This document shows positions 11,444 to 23,982 of a stretch of DNA of 64,000 nt, piece by piece. This DNA is from Cricetulus griseus (taxonomy: Eukaryota > Chordata > Mammalia > Rodentia > Cricetidae). Location of the stretch: the NCBI RefSeq assembly GCF_003668045.3, contig NC_048596.1:237959832-238023831 (forward strand). Reading direction: 5' to 3'. Positions within the stretch are counted from its first letter, which is position 1, and each line of letters starts with the position of its first letter. The notes below the pieces were generated by a model. That model did no database searches. It saw only the letters and a program-made list of their open reading frames with translations, and was not told the DNA's origin. Both the position numbers and the translations under genes were made by a program.

Positions 11444-12788
11444 TTTTTTCCAACTTTTTTATTTGAATTAGAAACAGGATTGTTTTACATGACAATCCCA
11501 GTTCCCTTCTCCCACCCATCCTCCCCTACCCCACCTCAACTAAAACCTTATCTGTCACATATCTTTTCTGCTCCCCCTGGATGGTGAGACCTTCCATAGG
11601 GTGTCATCAGAGTCTTTCATAGCCTTTGGGATAGGGTCTAGGCCCACCCCCATGTGTCTTGGCTCAGGGAATATTCCTCTATATGGAATGGGCTCCCAAA
11701 GTCCACACCTATGCTAGGGATAAATACTGGGCTTCTACAGGAGGTCCCATAGATTTCTGAGGTTTCCTCATAGAAACCCATGTTCCTGGGGTCTGAATCA
11801 GTCCCATGCTGGTATTCCAGCTATCAGACTGGGGAGCAAGAGTTCCTGGAGGTTCAGGTCAGCTGTTTCTGTGTGTTTCACCAGCCTGGTCTGGACCTCT
11901 GTTGCTCTTCACTGGTCCTTCTCTGCATCTGGGTTCCAGTTCAGATCGGTGATTAGTTATGGGTGTCTGCTTCTACTTCCACCAGCTGCTGGATGAAGGC
12001 ATATAATTCAGTCATCAATCTCATAATCAGGGGAGGGCATTTAAGGTAGCCTCTCCTCCGTTGCTGAGATAGTTAGCTGGTGTCATCTTTGTAGATCTCC
12101 AGACATTTCCCTAGTGCCTGATTTCTCTGTAAATCAAAAATGTCTCCCTCTATTATGATATCTCATTCTTGTTATCGTGTATTCTTCCCCTGACTCATAC
12201 TTTCTGCTGCCTCATGTCCTCGGCATCCCTCTTCCTTTCCCTTTCTCATTCTCCTAGCTCCTGCCCCCCTCTTCCTGTGCTCCCAATTTGCTCAGCAGAT
12301 CTTGAACTTCTCCCCTTCTCCAGGGGACCATGTATGTCTCTCTTAGGGACCTCCTTGTTTATTAGCTTCTTTGGCAGTGTGGATTGTAGGCTGGTAATCC
12401 TTACTCTATGTCTAAAATCCACATATGAGTGAGTACATATCATGTTTTCCTTTTTGCTATTGGGTTACCTCGCTCAGAATGGTTTCTTCTAGATCCATCC
12501 ATTTTCCTGCAAATTTCAAGATTCCATTGTTTTTTCCGCTGAGTAGTACTCCATTGTGTAAATGTACCACATTTTCTCTATCCATTCTTCGGTTGAGGGG
12601 CATCTAGGCTGCTTCCAGTTACTGGCTATTGCAAATAATGCTGCTATGAACATCATTGAACATATGTCCTTGTTGTATGAATGTGCTTATTTTGGCTTAT
12701 ATGCCTAAGAGTGGAATTGCTGGATCTTGTGGTAGACTGATTCCCATTATCAGTCTGCCAGCAGATCCCGGGGCCTGAATTTGTCAGC
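11444..12788 (-). mobile_element. 5'-truncated antisense L1 (ORF2 C-terminus and 3' UTR) with 13-bp TSD
   Basis: Antisense L1: poly(T)-side 3' end at 11,444, 3' UTR to about 12,300, then the ORF2 C-terminal coding region to about 12,750. The perfect direct repeat tatttttatcagt flanks it (11431-11443 and 12789-12801), the mark of target-primed reverse transcription. Reading frames are broken. About 38 bp at the 5' junction (12,751-12,788) do not continue the L1 text seen in the copies at 48.7 and 60.7 kb. The same 3' UTR type occurs in the L1s at 31, 48 and 59 kb, so this is a cricetid-type L1 subfamily. Confidence 0.88.
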
Positions 12789-12801
12789 TATTTTTATCAG
12801 T

Positions 12802-13829
12802 ATTAAAAGAGGAAATTATGGAGAAATCTAGATAGATCCTGGTGCAGAAGTAGGACATGCACAAACACAGGGCAAAGGAAAATAGGCATATGGGGTGGGG
12901 CAGGAAAGAGTCAAGTGCCTGAGTCAAGTCACTTAGTACAATCGACTGACTGAATCCTTTGTGTGTGCTGTTTGAGTTTTGGACTCGAAAATACTGTAGG
13001 TAAAAGTACTTGACACAATCCATATTTATTGTCCCTGGGTCTGACTTAGCAATAAAAGTAGAAATCATAGGTATTTAAGAAATGAGTTTATTTCTAGCCT
13101 CTTTGGGAATATTTAATCCCCAAGATATTTTTATTGTGGGGTTTTTATAACTTTAATAGGTATGTAAAGAGTAACAAAACTATTTAACTATTAGAGCTCA
13201 ACTATCAAAGGTTTATTTTCATTTGGTTTCTTATGAAACATGATCTATACACAGAAACATATAATATATGTACATCTGTGTTGAATAAATCTGAGAATGA
13301 ACAAACTATTTTTTATGTGTAAATCAATGTTAATTTCATAAATAAAATATTGAGGAAAAGTAGCCAGATCAAAAGAGTACATGATAAACTCTTAGCTACC
13401 TATCTCTATAAATTAAAAAAAAATAGTCACTACACATTACCAATACACATGACTAGAGTAAGTATTTTCATCCCAACAGGGAGGATAAGAAGAAAAGACT
13501 AGACAAAACCATAAAATCCAGCAGAACCACACCAAACCCAAGATGTGGTGGCATCATGTTATGTCCAATAGACTTGAGGATCTCTATTCTTAGTGTCCTG
13601 CAACCTCAGCTCACAAGAGTTCTTACTTGGGGTCCTTAAGGTTTGACCAGAGTCCCAGAAAGCTGCTAATGGTAGACCATGTGTAGGTGGGTTGGATTCT
13701 TGAAATGGAGGGCCTTCAAGGCCATTGCATGAAATTATGGAGAGGAAGCCTAATTTTAGTGGATATTCTAGAATCTTGAAGATGCCAGAATTTGGGACAT
13801 CTAACAGTGTTTAAGCTTTCCCCTCTCAC
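12802..13829. other. Intergenic DNA, no gene recognised
   Basis: AT-rich with scattered short frames. The stretch near 13,540-13,740 has repeat-like phrasing that I could not assign. Confidence 0.4.
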
Positions 13830-14285
13830 AACATCCATGTCACCATTTTTTTTTGTCATTCATATTTCTGATGGTGTCGATTATGCTTGTAATGAGATGC
13901 AATCTTAAAGTACTTGCAATCTGCATTTATGTGATGACTAAGGATTTTGAGCACTTTTCACAGTGTTTGATAATCACTCTTTATCTTTTGAGACTTTTCA
14001 GGTACACAGCTCTTCCTTAATTAGATTGTTTAACTTCTTCGTGTTTCATTTCTTTTAATCCTCTGTCAGATGAATAAACAGCAAAGACTTTCACCCATTC
14101 TGTGGGCTGCCTTACTTCACAGTTCCTCTGCTATACAAAAGCTTTTTAGATTCATGACATCGCATTATTTTTCTGTGTTACCAAAGTCTTACACTGATGT
14201 AGAAACTTACAAAGTTCTTACTTACACCCTAAGTTAGAATATATTCTCCATCTTTTTCTCTAGCTGTTTCAGAACATTAGGTCTT

Positions 14286-14406
14286 TTTTTCATGACAGTG
14301 TTTCTCTGTGTAGCTTTTAGACCAGACTGGCCTTGAACTCACAGAGATCTGCCTGCCTCTGCCTCCCAAGTGTGGGATTAAAGGCATGTGCCACCACCAC
14401 CTGGCT
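14286..14406 (-). mobile_element. B1 SINE, antisense, with 16-bp TSD
   Basis: Antisense B1 with the diagnostic 'cctgcctctgcctccca' and 'gggattaaaggcatg' and a short oligo-T at the left. The flanking repeats cagaacattaggtctt (14270-14285) and cagagcatcaggtctt (14407-14422) match at 14 of 16 positions. It inserted into the antisense L1 and is therefore younger than it. Confidence 0.92.
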
Positions 14407-14917
14407 CAGAGCATCAGGTCTTATATTGAGGTCCTTGATCTTTTTGGAGTTGAGTTTTGTGCAGGCTGAAAGGTATGGATGTTGAAATCCAGTTTTCTCC
14501 AATCAGTTAACTGTAGTTTGGTGATGATATGCTTGGATCCCAATACTATTTCAGCATTCTATGTGTCTATTTTTGTGACAGTAATATGATGTTTTCATGA
14601 CTAGGACTCTGTGGAAAAACTGGAAATCAATTATAGTGGAAACAGCCACAGTATTCCTTTTTGGTGATTACTTTGGTTATCCTTTTTCTTTTATGCTGCA
14701 ATACAAACTTTTGGATTACTACTTCTAACTCTGTAATAAGGCATTGGCATATTGATTAGGATTGCATTAAATTTAAAGATTGCTTTTAGTAGGATGGCCA
14801 TGTTCTCAATGTTAATTTTTCCAGGATACCATTCCATTTTCTACTGTCTTCAATTTCTTTCTTCCCTGTCTTACAATTTTTTTTGCTATAGACATATTTC
14901 ATTCCCTTCTTTGGAGT

Positions 14918-14921
<4 letters not shown>

Positions 14922-14996
<75 letters not shown>
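14922..14996. repeat. Compound (TC)n(TG)n microsatellite
   Basis: About 41 bp of TC repeats run directly into about 35 bp of TG repeats, within the old antisense L1. Confidence 0.97.
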
Positions 14997-14998
<2 letters not shown>

Positions 14999-15652
14999 AT
15001 TTTTAGCCATTGTGAATTAGATAGTTACCTTTATTTATTTTTGGTATGTTTGTCATTGATATATAGGAGAACTAATGATTTTTCTGTGTTAATTTTGTTT
15101 CTGACACTTTCCTAAGTTTAATGATCAGATCAAATGATTTTTGATTGAGTCTTTGTAGTTCATTATATATAGAATCTGTTCATCTGCAGAAAGGAATACT
15201 TTTACTTCTTTGCTGATTTATATGCCTTTTATTTTCTTTTCTTGACATATTGCTCTAGCTAAGACTTTACACATGATGTTGAATGTAGGTGGAGCGTATA
15301 GACACATTTGTCTAGTTCCTGATCTTAAAGGAAATTTGTTGAGTTTTTATTATCTAGAATGATGTTGATTATAGACTAGTCTTAAATAGACTACATTATA
15401 TTGAGGGGTATTCTCTCCATCCCTAGCCACTATATGACCTCTATCATGAAGGAATGTTGGATTGTCAAAGGCTCTTTCTGCATGTTTTGAGATGATTGGT
15501 GATTTTTGTCTTTGTCCATTTCTGTGATGAGTTACATTTGTCGATCCATTAGTGTTAAACATATATAATTGTAATCAATTTAGTCATGATGAATTATCTC
15601 TTTAATGTGATGACGAATTCAAATTGTATTTTATAAAGAACTTGTTCATCTA

Positions 15653-16208
15653 CAAGTTGTTAGAGCCTTCATCCAGTAGCTGGTGGAAGCAGAAGCAGAG
15701 AGTCACAGCTAAGCACTGAACTTGAACTTCTGGAATCCAGGAGAAGGAGTGATGAGTACAGGCAGGGGTAAAGACCATGTTGAGGAAACCCACAGAAAGA
15801 GCTGACCTGAGTGGGTGGTAGCTCATGGACTCCAGACTGACAGCTGGGGAACCTGCTTATGACCGAATTGGACCCCCTGAATGTGGGTGTCAGTTGGGGA
15901 CCTTGGGCAGTCTATGGGACCATTTGCAGTAGAATCAATATTTATCACTAGTGCATGAACTGGCTTTTTGGAACCCATTCCCTATGAAGGAATGCTCTCT
16001 CAGCCTAGATGCAGTGGGGAGGCCCTCAGTCCTGCCCCAAATTATGTGACAGACTTTGATAATCCCCCGGGAGGCCTCACCTTCTCCGAGGAGTGGATGG
16101 GGGTGGGATTGGGAGATGGTGGGGGAGTGGGAAGATAGGCGGGAGAGGGAACTAGGGTTGGTATGTAAAATAAGATTGTTTTTATTTAAATTTTTAAAAT
16201 TAATTAAA
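15653..16208 (+). mobile_element. Sense L1 3' UTR insertion with ~18-bp TSD, nested in the old L1
   Basis: The text matches the 3' UTR of the L1 at 30,678-31,855 ('gagcc.tcatccagt(a/g)gct' and onward) and ends in an A/T-rich tail. Flanks aaagaacttgttcatcta (15635-15652) and aaagaacttgtgcatata (16209-16226) agree at 16 of 18 positions and form the TSD. Coding sequence is absent, so this is a severe 5' truncation. Orientation is opposite to the host L1. Confidence 0.88.
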
Positions 16209-17557
16209 AAAGAACTTGTGCATATATGTTCATCAGTGACATTATTCGGTAATTTTTATGTTATCTTTATCTGGTTTTTACATTAAAGTATCACTAGCTT
16301 TGTAAAAAGAGTTTAGACATCTTACTTTTCTATGTCATAGAATAATTTGAATTGTCTGTTCAAATTCCAGTGGAACTTTTTAGTGATTCTTCCTGTTTCT
16401 TGACTTTTTTTCTTTAGTTGTGGGACTTTTTTTTTAAATCACTGATTGAGTCTCATTTCTAGTTATGGATCTTCTAAAACTATTTCATCTTGGTTCAGTA
16501 TGACTAGGCAAATGCATCTAAAAATCCATCCATTTTTGAAAGGTTCACAATGTAATAGAGTATATGTTCTTAGGATATATCCCCATGATTGGCCATATTT
16601 CCTTAGTATATTTCCTTGATTAACATTTCATTTCTAATCTTACTTTGAGTCTTCTCTCTTTTTTCCTTAGGTTAATTTGGCTAAGGACTTGTTAATTTTG
16701 TTTTTCTTTTCTAATAACCAGTTTTTAATATTCATTATTTATATTGTTTTATTACTGTTTCACTAATTTCTGCCCTGAGTATGATAATTTTTTCTCATCT
16801 ACTCTTTTGGGGATTTGTTTGTTCTTGTTCTTCTGAGGCTTAAGGTGTATCATTGATTAGTTTCTTTGCAATCTCTCAAATTTGTTGATACAGGCACTTA
16901 GTGATGCAAACTTGCCTCTTAGACTGTCTTCCTTTTGCCCCATAGATTTTAATGGGTTGTATTTCATTTTCATTAAATTCTGTAATTTTTAAAAATTTTC
17001 TTGATTTCATCACTGACTCATACATCACTCAAGAGTTTGTTGTTTAATTGCTGTGAATTTGTATACTTTCAGTAGTATACTTTTGCATTTGATATCTATT
17101 TTTATTCCAAAGTCATCAGATAAAATAGAGGTTATTTCAGTTTTTCAATAATTGTTCAGACTTTCTTTGTATACTAATATTCCATAATTTTTGGAGAAAG
17201 TTCTATGGGCTCCTAAGAAGAGCATTTATTCCTTAGTGATCAAGTGGAATGTTCTATAGATTCCTATTAGACCTATATATTTATTGTGTCGTAACTCCAG
17301 TGTTTCTCTGCTTAACTTGTCCAGATAACTTGTCTACGGGTGAGAGGAAGGTGTTGAGGTCACCAACTATCATGATGTTGGGAATAATTGGCAACTTTAC
17401 AAACAAATTAAGTGTGTCTGTGTTCTGCATTTATATGTTTACAATTGTAATGTCCTCTTTCTTGATATGATGTTCCATAGATGAGTATGAAGTGACATTT
17501 TATATTTCTTCTATTTTTTATTTGAACTGTTTTGTCAGGTATTTTAATAGCTATGCT

Positions 17558-17744
17558 GGGCTGGAGAGATGGCTCAGAGGTTAAGAGCACTGACTGTTCT
17601 TCCAGAGGTCCTGAGTTCAATCCCCAGCAACCACATGGTGGCTCACAACCATCCATTATGAGATCTGGTGCCCTCTTCTGGTGTCCAGATATACATGGAA
17701 GCAGAATGTTGTATACATAATAAATAAATAAAATATTTAAAAAA
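17558..17744 (+). mobile_element. B2 SINE, sense, with perfect 12-bp TSD
   Basis: Starts 'gggctggagagatggctcag', a pol III A-box region, with the B-box 'gagttcaatcc' downstream and an AATAAA-rich 3' end with an A tail. Flanked by aatagctatgct at 17546-17557 and 17745-17756. Full-length and well preserved, so a comparatively young insertion into the antisense L1. Confidence 0.96.
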
Positions 17745-18362
17745 AATAGCTATGCTTGCTTGCTTCTTAATTATAATTGCTTGGAATACCTTTTTAAATC
17801 TTATTTCCTATGCTTGTGTCTGTCTTTGGTGGTGAGATGTGCTTTATTGAGGCTGCAAAAAGATGGATTCTGTTTTCTAATACAAGCAGTTAGTCTGTGT
17901 CTTGTTACCATTAGTCTGTGTCTTGAGACTATTAATATTTAGACTTATTGAAAGTCATATTTTGATTCTTGTCCTTTTGTGGAGTTTTTAACATCTCTTT
18001 TGATGAATTAATCTGGTATTGTTTATTTATTCTCTATTGTGTCATTGGTATGTTTGGGTTCCTCTTCATACTGAATAATTCTTTCTAGTAACTTTTGTAA
18101 GGTTGACTTAGTGATCATAAATCCCTTCTGTCTAATGTTATCATGCAATGTTTTCATTCCTTCTTCAGTTTATTTAGTTTGTTGGATATAAATATCTGAG
18201 CTGGCAGTTGTGATCTTTCCAAGCTTTGAATACATCTTTCCAGGATCTTTGGTTTTAAAGGGTTTTTTTTTGTCAAGTAATTATATGTTATTCTGATGGA
18301 CCTGTCTTGATATGTGACTTGACCATTCTCTTTAGAGGCTTGCATCCCCTCTTTTTCTGTCT

Positions 18363-18363
<1 letters not shown>

Positions 18364-18408
<45 letters not shown>
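18364..18408. repeat. (TG)n microsatellite
   Basis: Uninterrupted TG run of about 45 bp inside the antisense L1. Confidence 0.97.
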
Positions 18409-18409
<1 letters not shown>

Positions 18410-18830
18410 TAACTATAATATCCCATGAGGAGTTTCTTTTCTCATCTTGTCTATATTTTGTGGGCTTCATGTATCTGTCTTGGAATCACTTTCTCCAGCT
18501 TTAGGAAATTTTGTCACATTAATTTATTGAAAATATTTGTTATGCTTTTGTTATGGTAATCTTCTCCTTCCCATGTATCTTTTTCATGGTGTCTTAGTCC
18601 TCACTCATGTTCCAATAATTTTTAGTTTTTTTCATTAACCTTTACTGAATCATCCAATTCTTTTACCTTGCCTCCAATCTTTAATACTATATTTTCTACA
18701 TGATCGGTTCTATTGTTAAGCTTTTCACTTTGATTTTAATTTGTTTTGTTTGGTGTTTCATTTCAGCATAAGTCAAGTTTTAGTTCTTCAAAAATTTTAT
18801 CTCTTTATTGAATTCTATATTCAATAGAGT

Positions 18831-19499
18831 GGGTGGTCCGAGCCTCTTCCTGCTGATCTGCCTAGAAAGGACATTCTGCAGACTGTCAAGTTGTGCAGTG
18901 AGGAACAGGTTTGTAGCTTTGGTGAGACATCACTCATACTGGGGTGGGCTTTTGGTCATTCATGTTCTTTCTAATTGAGTCATTTCTGCTCCTGGTTAAC
19001 CCTTCACCCACACTCCTGAAAGTAACACCAGTAAATTCATTGGTTCACCAAGTTGGACTGTTCACCAAGTTGGACATTTTGTTTTCACTTTCTTAATTCA
19101 TTCAGCTCTTGGTTATTGTTCTTTCTAAATGTGTTCATGTCTTCTTTGAGTTGTTTAAACATAGTTGTAATTATTCTTTTAAATTATTTTTGGAAGTTTT
19201 TCCAAATCTCACTGGGCGTGACTATGAAATTAGTAATTTTCAGAGAAGATATATCCTGGTTTTTCATGTTGTTTTTATTTCTGCACTTGGCCTTGCATCT
19301 TTGGAGTTGGTTTATTAATTGATGCTTATTTGCCTCTCTTTTTTCTTTTCCATTGTTTTAAATATCAAATCTCCTTTCTTCTTCCAGTGGAAGTATTTAC
19401 AGTGTTCAAGAGGAGATTGAGTTATAACAGGATTGAGGCTTCAGTCCTCTGTAGTTTTCCTATTGAGGTCAAATATTGTCCTGGGCCAGGTAGAGTTTC
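18831..19499. other. Probable L1-related 5' sequence, unassigned; no gene
   Basis: Follows the old antisense L1 and may hold its ORF1/5' UTR, since T-rich text continues to about 19,320. A 17-bp tandem pair (ttcaccaagttggac.., 19044-19077) is visible. No host coding pattern. Confidence 0.35.
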
Positions 19500-19665
19500 C
19501 AGGGTCCTAAGTTTGTGTTGTGTGTTGTAGAATACCATGGAACAACAATTAATGAAAAAAGAAGTGATAAGTTTGAATGAGAGCAAGGGGGTATATGGGA
19601 AATTTTGAGGGAAAAAAGGAAATGGGAGAATGTACTTTTATTATAACCTCAATAATAAAAAAAAC
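19500..19665 (+). mobile_element. 3' end of a retroelement with A-rich tail
   Basis: 'acaacaattaatgaaaaaag', 'gagcaagggggtatatggga', then a G/A-rich run and an A-rich tail. I recognise this as the 3' terminus of a rodent retroelement but cannot place the family. No TSD seen. Confidence 0.5.
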
Positions 19666-20000
19666 ATAAAATAAATAATTCTTTAAAAATTCTAGGGCCA
19701 TTTTCTACTGTGAAGTTGAGGCATGTGAGGTCTCATGTGAGTTGGGATAGTAATAAACTTCCCTATGAATTTGAGGCAGCAGATCCACAAATAAACTTTT
19801 TGGTGTCTTTCTTGTCTCTTCCTCAGTACCAGAATATGAAATAAGTAATTTCTCTTTCCAGTCCATTTAGTTACCTTTTTGCTCTCCTGGTAAAGAATGA
19901 GTTACTTCAAGTTCACACTAATATAACATTCTACAAATTTTTGGTGTTCAGACTTCATGGAGGATGTCTTGATCTGATTGTTCAACTTGGATAAACCTAG
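19666..20000. other. Short intergenic stretch, nothing recognised
   Basis: AT-rich; no repeat family or coding pattern identified. Confidence 0.35.
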
Positions 20001-20371
20001 ACATGTATGAGAGAGGGAATATTAGTTGAAAAATGTTGTCTCCATAGATTGGCCTGGAGGCAAGTGTGTGGAGTATTGTCTTGGTAACAGTTGATGTGGA
20101 AGGGCTCAATCCATTGTGGGTATTGCTTCTCCTGGTCAGGTGGTCCCGAACTGTGTAAGAAAGCAGGTTGATTAAGCTATAGGGATGAAGCCAGCAAGCA
20201 GCATTCTTCCATGCCTTCTGCTTCAGTTCCTCCTTCCATATTCCCGCCTCAAGTTTCTGCCCTGACTTACATAGATGATGAACTACAGCTGTAAAATGAA
20301 AAGGTTTCCTTCTTTCTTCCCCAGGTTGCTTTTGGCCATGGTATTTATCAAAGCAACATAAACCCTAGCTA
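20001..20371 (+). mobile_element. Rodent hAT-like non-autonomous element (RChARR1-like)
   Basis: Landmarks are 'attggcctggaggcaag', 'caatccattgtgggta', 'gtggtcc', 'gcttcagttcct' and 'ttgcttttggccatgg', ending 'aaaccctagctaggaca'. The same order is seen at 58,556-58,922, and parts of it at 46.7-47.1 kb. Family name by recollection. No transposase coding. Confidence 0.6.
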
Positions 20372-21139
20372 GGACATCTCCATTAATGCATTTTTCCTTA
20401 AAAGAGGCCAGTATTTTAGTTTCTGATCATCATACCCTCAGACATAACAGCATAAATTGTGATGCTCAGCAAATAATCTCAAGGGAGAATATACTGGATG
20501 AAATGTTATGCTTGTCCCCTGCAGTTCTCACATTCCTTTTGGATTTTTTCTAAGAAAAATAATTGTTTTTGCTAGGTCACTACTATTGTCTGTATTGGGG
20601 ATACAGAATAACACAAGAATAGCCTGTTTTCCTAAAGAATTTATAGCACAATTGAATGATTGGTTTGATAATGCGTCTGTAAAATATTTCGTCCAACCTT
20701 CTTTGCATTGTTTTCATGGGTTGCTTCACATAAAGAACAGAATTTCTTTCAATTAAGCCTTCTGAGGAGTAGCATAGTAAGAATTTCCAGTTTTAGTTTT
20801 TCAAGAGCTTTAGATTTGATGCTTTAAGGTTCAGTGGTTGTACTATTCTACATGTCAGCAAATTTTAAAAATTGCCTTAACTGAAAAAGAAATCTAGTCA
20901 ATTTCTTTCTTGTCTCCATCACAATATTATTTGGGAATATGAGCTACTTAGTGAAGGAAAATCAACTTTGAAAATTATTATTCAAATGTCAGTTTTATTG
21001 TTTTAACTATAGCCATAGACCAAAGTCACTCTACAATAATCCATTGTCCTCAAATTATTCTTCTAGGAGTGATGGTGTGCAAAAGGGGCTTAGTCCTTCC
21101 AATGAGAAAGAATTAGCTTCCCCAACATAAGATTTGCAT
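20372..21139. other. Intergenic DNA, nothing recognised
   Basis: An 82-codon sense frame at 20508-20756 has no recognisable features. Otherwise AT-rich unique sequence. Confidence 0.35.
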
Positions 21140-21370
21140 TATTCTAATGCTTTATTTATTTATTTGGATGTCTGTGTTTTGCCTTCATGATCTATGTACA
21201 TCTCATGTATACCTGATGCCTGATAACAGAGATGGGACTCAAATCTAATGAAACTGGGATAGATAGTGTTATTGACAGTTGTAAGCCACCATGGGGTTCT
21301 GGGAACCAAAACTGGGTCCTCTGAAAGAAGAACAAGTACTCTTAAATATGGAGCCACCTCTCTGGCACAT
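21140..21370 (-). mobile_element. Diverged B2/B3-type SINE, antisense
   Basis: In antisense the head is at the right ('gagccacctctctggc'), followed by 'ctgggtcctctgaaagaa' and 'gtaagccaccatggggttc', with a T-rich tail side at the left. Divergence is much higher than in the B2 copies at 17.6 and 26.9 kb. Confidence 0.65.
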
Positions 21371-22419
21371 TCCAGTATTTATATAGAATAATTATAATCT
21401 TGAATTCACAGAACTGCCATACTCATTAAATGTGATACAGGCAACAGCACAGTCACTCTGAAGAGCTGTGCCAAAGTTAAGAAGAAGGAAGGTAAAGTAC
21501 ATATGAGAGATAGGAAACCTTTGCTATCCTCAAAGGTTCAATATCCTAACAACCCTCAGTGACCTACCTCTCGGAGTCGACTTGGTCCCCAGATATCAAA
21601 TAATCCCCTACTGAAAAGCAGATATGGTCTTTGTGGTCCCTTCTGAATCTCAGCAATAATGAGATGCTGGTGGAAGTGTGCTCCCAGCCCCTTGGACTAT
21701 GTAGCTGTGGGCACATGTGAAAAGTTGAGGATATCCCACATTTTCCCGAGTAGATGCCTCAGCTGGTACTTGAGGACAGGGATGTCTATAATGTATTAGC
21801 TAATTGTTCCTCACTCTTTGTCTACAGATAGATTCTAGGGTGATGTTTTTGAATATGCTTTGTGCTTCTGTCCTAATGTCCAAGTTGCTCAAGAAACACA
21901 AGCATTTGTATAAGTAGGATTTAAATCGTTCCCTGGATAAAGTGTTTATTTATAATTAAAATGAAAGTTTTTCTAATAAGCGAGGCAGCTGTTAACCATC
22001 TTGATCCATGTCAAATGTGGTTGGGGATATTCAACAAGCTTCAAATGGAGGGTGAGAGGGCAAGCTCTGTTTTCCTTATACTCTTCAGGGTCACATTAAA
22101 TCCATGTTATGTTTTCTGAGAGATCAGAAACAGACTGCAGAGTACAAAACACTGTGAGCTATAGCTCTCTTCTGTACAACATAAAATCCCTCAGCTCTAT
22201 GCAGTATACTATGAATTTCTCATACAGTATACTATGAATTTCTATTTGTGCCAAATAAATGTTTTCAAAGGGTACTTTTATTCAAAAGTCTTGATGCTCT
22301 GAGACCTGGCTTAGATGAAGACCATTCACACCCTCTTTTCTCTCTTTGTATCTGACCACCATCTTCTCCCTGAAACACCCCTGTGGGGTATGTTAAAGAA
22401 AAAGTCCAGGCTCTACTTC
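21371..22419. other. Intergenic DNA, no gene; one short tandem duplication
   Basis: Unique-looking sequence. A 19-bp unit (cagtatactatgaatttct) is repeated at 22202-22220 and 22225-22243 with a 4-bp spacer. Confidence 0.4.
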
Positions 22420-22630
22420 TTACTGAGGAGCTATGGCAGTGGCTAGCTTCAGAGAGGGGAAGAATTATTAGTTTTAAAGGATGTGCCCACTGGTAGATGT
22501 CTCCTGCCTCAGTGGATGGCTGTATACCCATGCTCATATGGGCAGCAGTAACAGAACTTAGTGGCTTATCAAAAAAAAGGACATGAAGTTCGGAGAGTGT
22601 TATGGGAGGAGCATTAAAGGGGGTATGTGG
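22420..22630 (+). mobile_element. Sense L1 3' UTR fragment
   Basis: 'actgaggagctatggcagt', 'cagtggatggctgtata', 'gctcatatgggcagca' and 'aaaggacatgaagtt' follow the order of the rodent L1 3' UTR also seen near 9.6 kb. A hexamer microsatellite replaces its terminal A-rich part. Confidence 0.65.
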
Positions 22631-22705
22631 GGATATATATATATCTATATATATAGATATAGATATAGATATAGATATATAGATATAGATATAGATATAG
22701 ATATG
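22631..22705. repeat. AT-rich (GATATA)n microsatellite
   Basis: Dinucleotide AT followed by about ten copies of a gatata unit with small irregularities, directly after an L1 3' end, the usual birthplace of such repeats. Confidence 0.93.
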
Positions 22706-23559
22706 TCATTTTTATTGTCTACATGTGTGAAATTTTCAAGAATAAAGAAAATTTTAAAAATCATAATTCCTTTAAAAGGAAAATACACGTTTCTCAAACA
22801 GAAAAGACAGTGCTTTATGAATAAGACTCCATGAGACACACGGGGATGGTTAACTCCCTTTGTGAAGTTTATTCTTGCCTGGAGTAAAACGAAACCAGTA
22901 AACATTAGTCCAAGTGCAGTGACTGATTAACAAATTGCTTTAGTGCAAATGGGAGAGGCTCAATTATTTGACTTGACTCTTTCTCACTGGAGTCTTTCAC
23001 TAAATCTGACCACAGCTGTCCTTAAGGCCAGATGTTAGCTGTAAAATTCAGTGAGTTTAATATACCATGCAACCTCCCAGTGTTTTTAGCCAGGCTCAAG
23101 CCCACAGCATCTGTGCATTAGCCTTACATAGCTCCAGTGGCTGTGCTGAGATGCCTATTATCCTCCTGAGGTTTGGCAGTGGCTCAGATTTCCTCTAAGC
23201 TTGCGTACAATCACTTCATTTAGAAGCTATCTGCTTCTATTGAAGTGAAGGTACCTCACAAATGCATTTGATACCGGTTGTTCCTGAAAGTAATTGGATG
23301 AGGTCAAATACCTGCCCTTGTTATCACTGTTAAGCTGCCCAAGCCCAGTTAATTGTGGCCTCAGCCAATGTTTCCCTGGAAGGTTGCTTTTGCCTAGGCT
23401 TGGCACACCTCACAGGAGTGTGGAGCTTGTAGACTGTGGAGTCGTCTGGCCTCTGCTCTCCACCTCCTCCAGCGCATTTTCTGGTGTGTTAATTAGAGAT
23501 TCTGGACTTCGTAAATGCCTGTCTCTAACTCCTCAGGGAGAGTCTGCAAAGCTGGGGAG

Positions 23560-23690
23560 CGGTGATGCAATGGAAAGAGCACCAAGTTTCAAAACTGGGC
23601 TTAAATCAAGCAACACTACTCAATTCCCTAAATGCCCATTGAGTCCAGTTTAAGCCTGCTCATCTAACGTAAGGCTGTAATTTTCAAGCC
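23560..23690 (+). mobile_element. Possible ancient MIR SINE
   Basis: 'gcaatggaaagagcac' then 'aaactgggcttaaatc' and 'gctcatcta' near the end follow the MIR body layout. Heavily diverged, so tentative. Confidence 0.45.
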
Positions 23691-23938
23691 AAGTGCAAGA
23701 CAGCTTTAAGGTCTGCAAATTTTTGAGTGTCTTACTCTAAAATGTTTTATACTTTTAATAAAATTATAATCGAAAAATACAAGCACTCGTGTATTAAGTA
23801 TCAAAAGTTGGTTTCCCCAAATAGCCTGATTCAGATTCATTGTGGCCCTTGAAAATGCTGGATTATAACTTAAACTTTTATTCACAAAGTCCTATTTCAG
23901 TCTGCACTTTAAGATAAAATGTAACATGCTTCATGTGG

Positions 23939-23982
<44 letters not shown>
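23939..23982. repeat. (AATC)n microsatellite
   Basis: Eleven near-perfect copies of a caat/aatc tetranucleotide. Confidence 0.97.

Larger units (their letters stand above)
13830..18830 (-). mobile_element. Old antisense L1 (ORF2 with probable ORF1 end), heavily interrupted
   Basis: Reading the minus strand from right to left gives ORF1-like coiled-coil text, the endonuclease region (about 17,300), RT, and the C-terminal ORF2 region at about 13,850-14,500. Frames are shattered by stops, marking an old Lx-like copy. Later insertions are a B1 (14,286-14,406), a sense L1 3' end (15,653-16,208) and a B2 (17,558-17,744). Two microsatellites also lie inside. The outer limits are approximate and no TSD was found. 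Confidence 0.75.

Noticed and set aside
14786..15010. Frames encoding His-Thr or Arg-Glu repeats around microsatellites
   Set aside because: Direct translations of TG/TC dinucleotide runs; no coding meaning.
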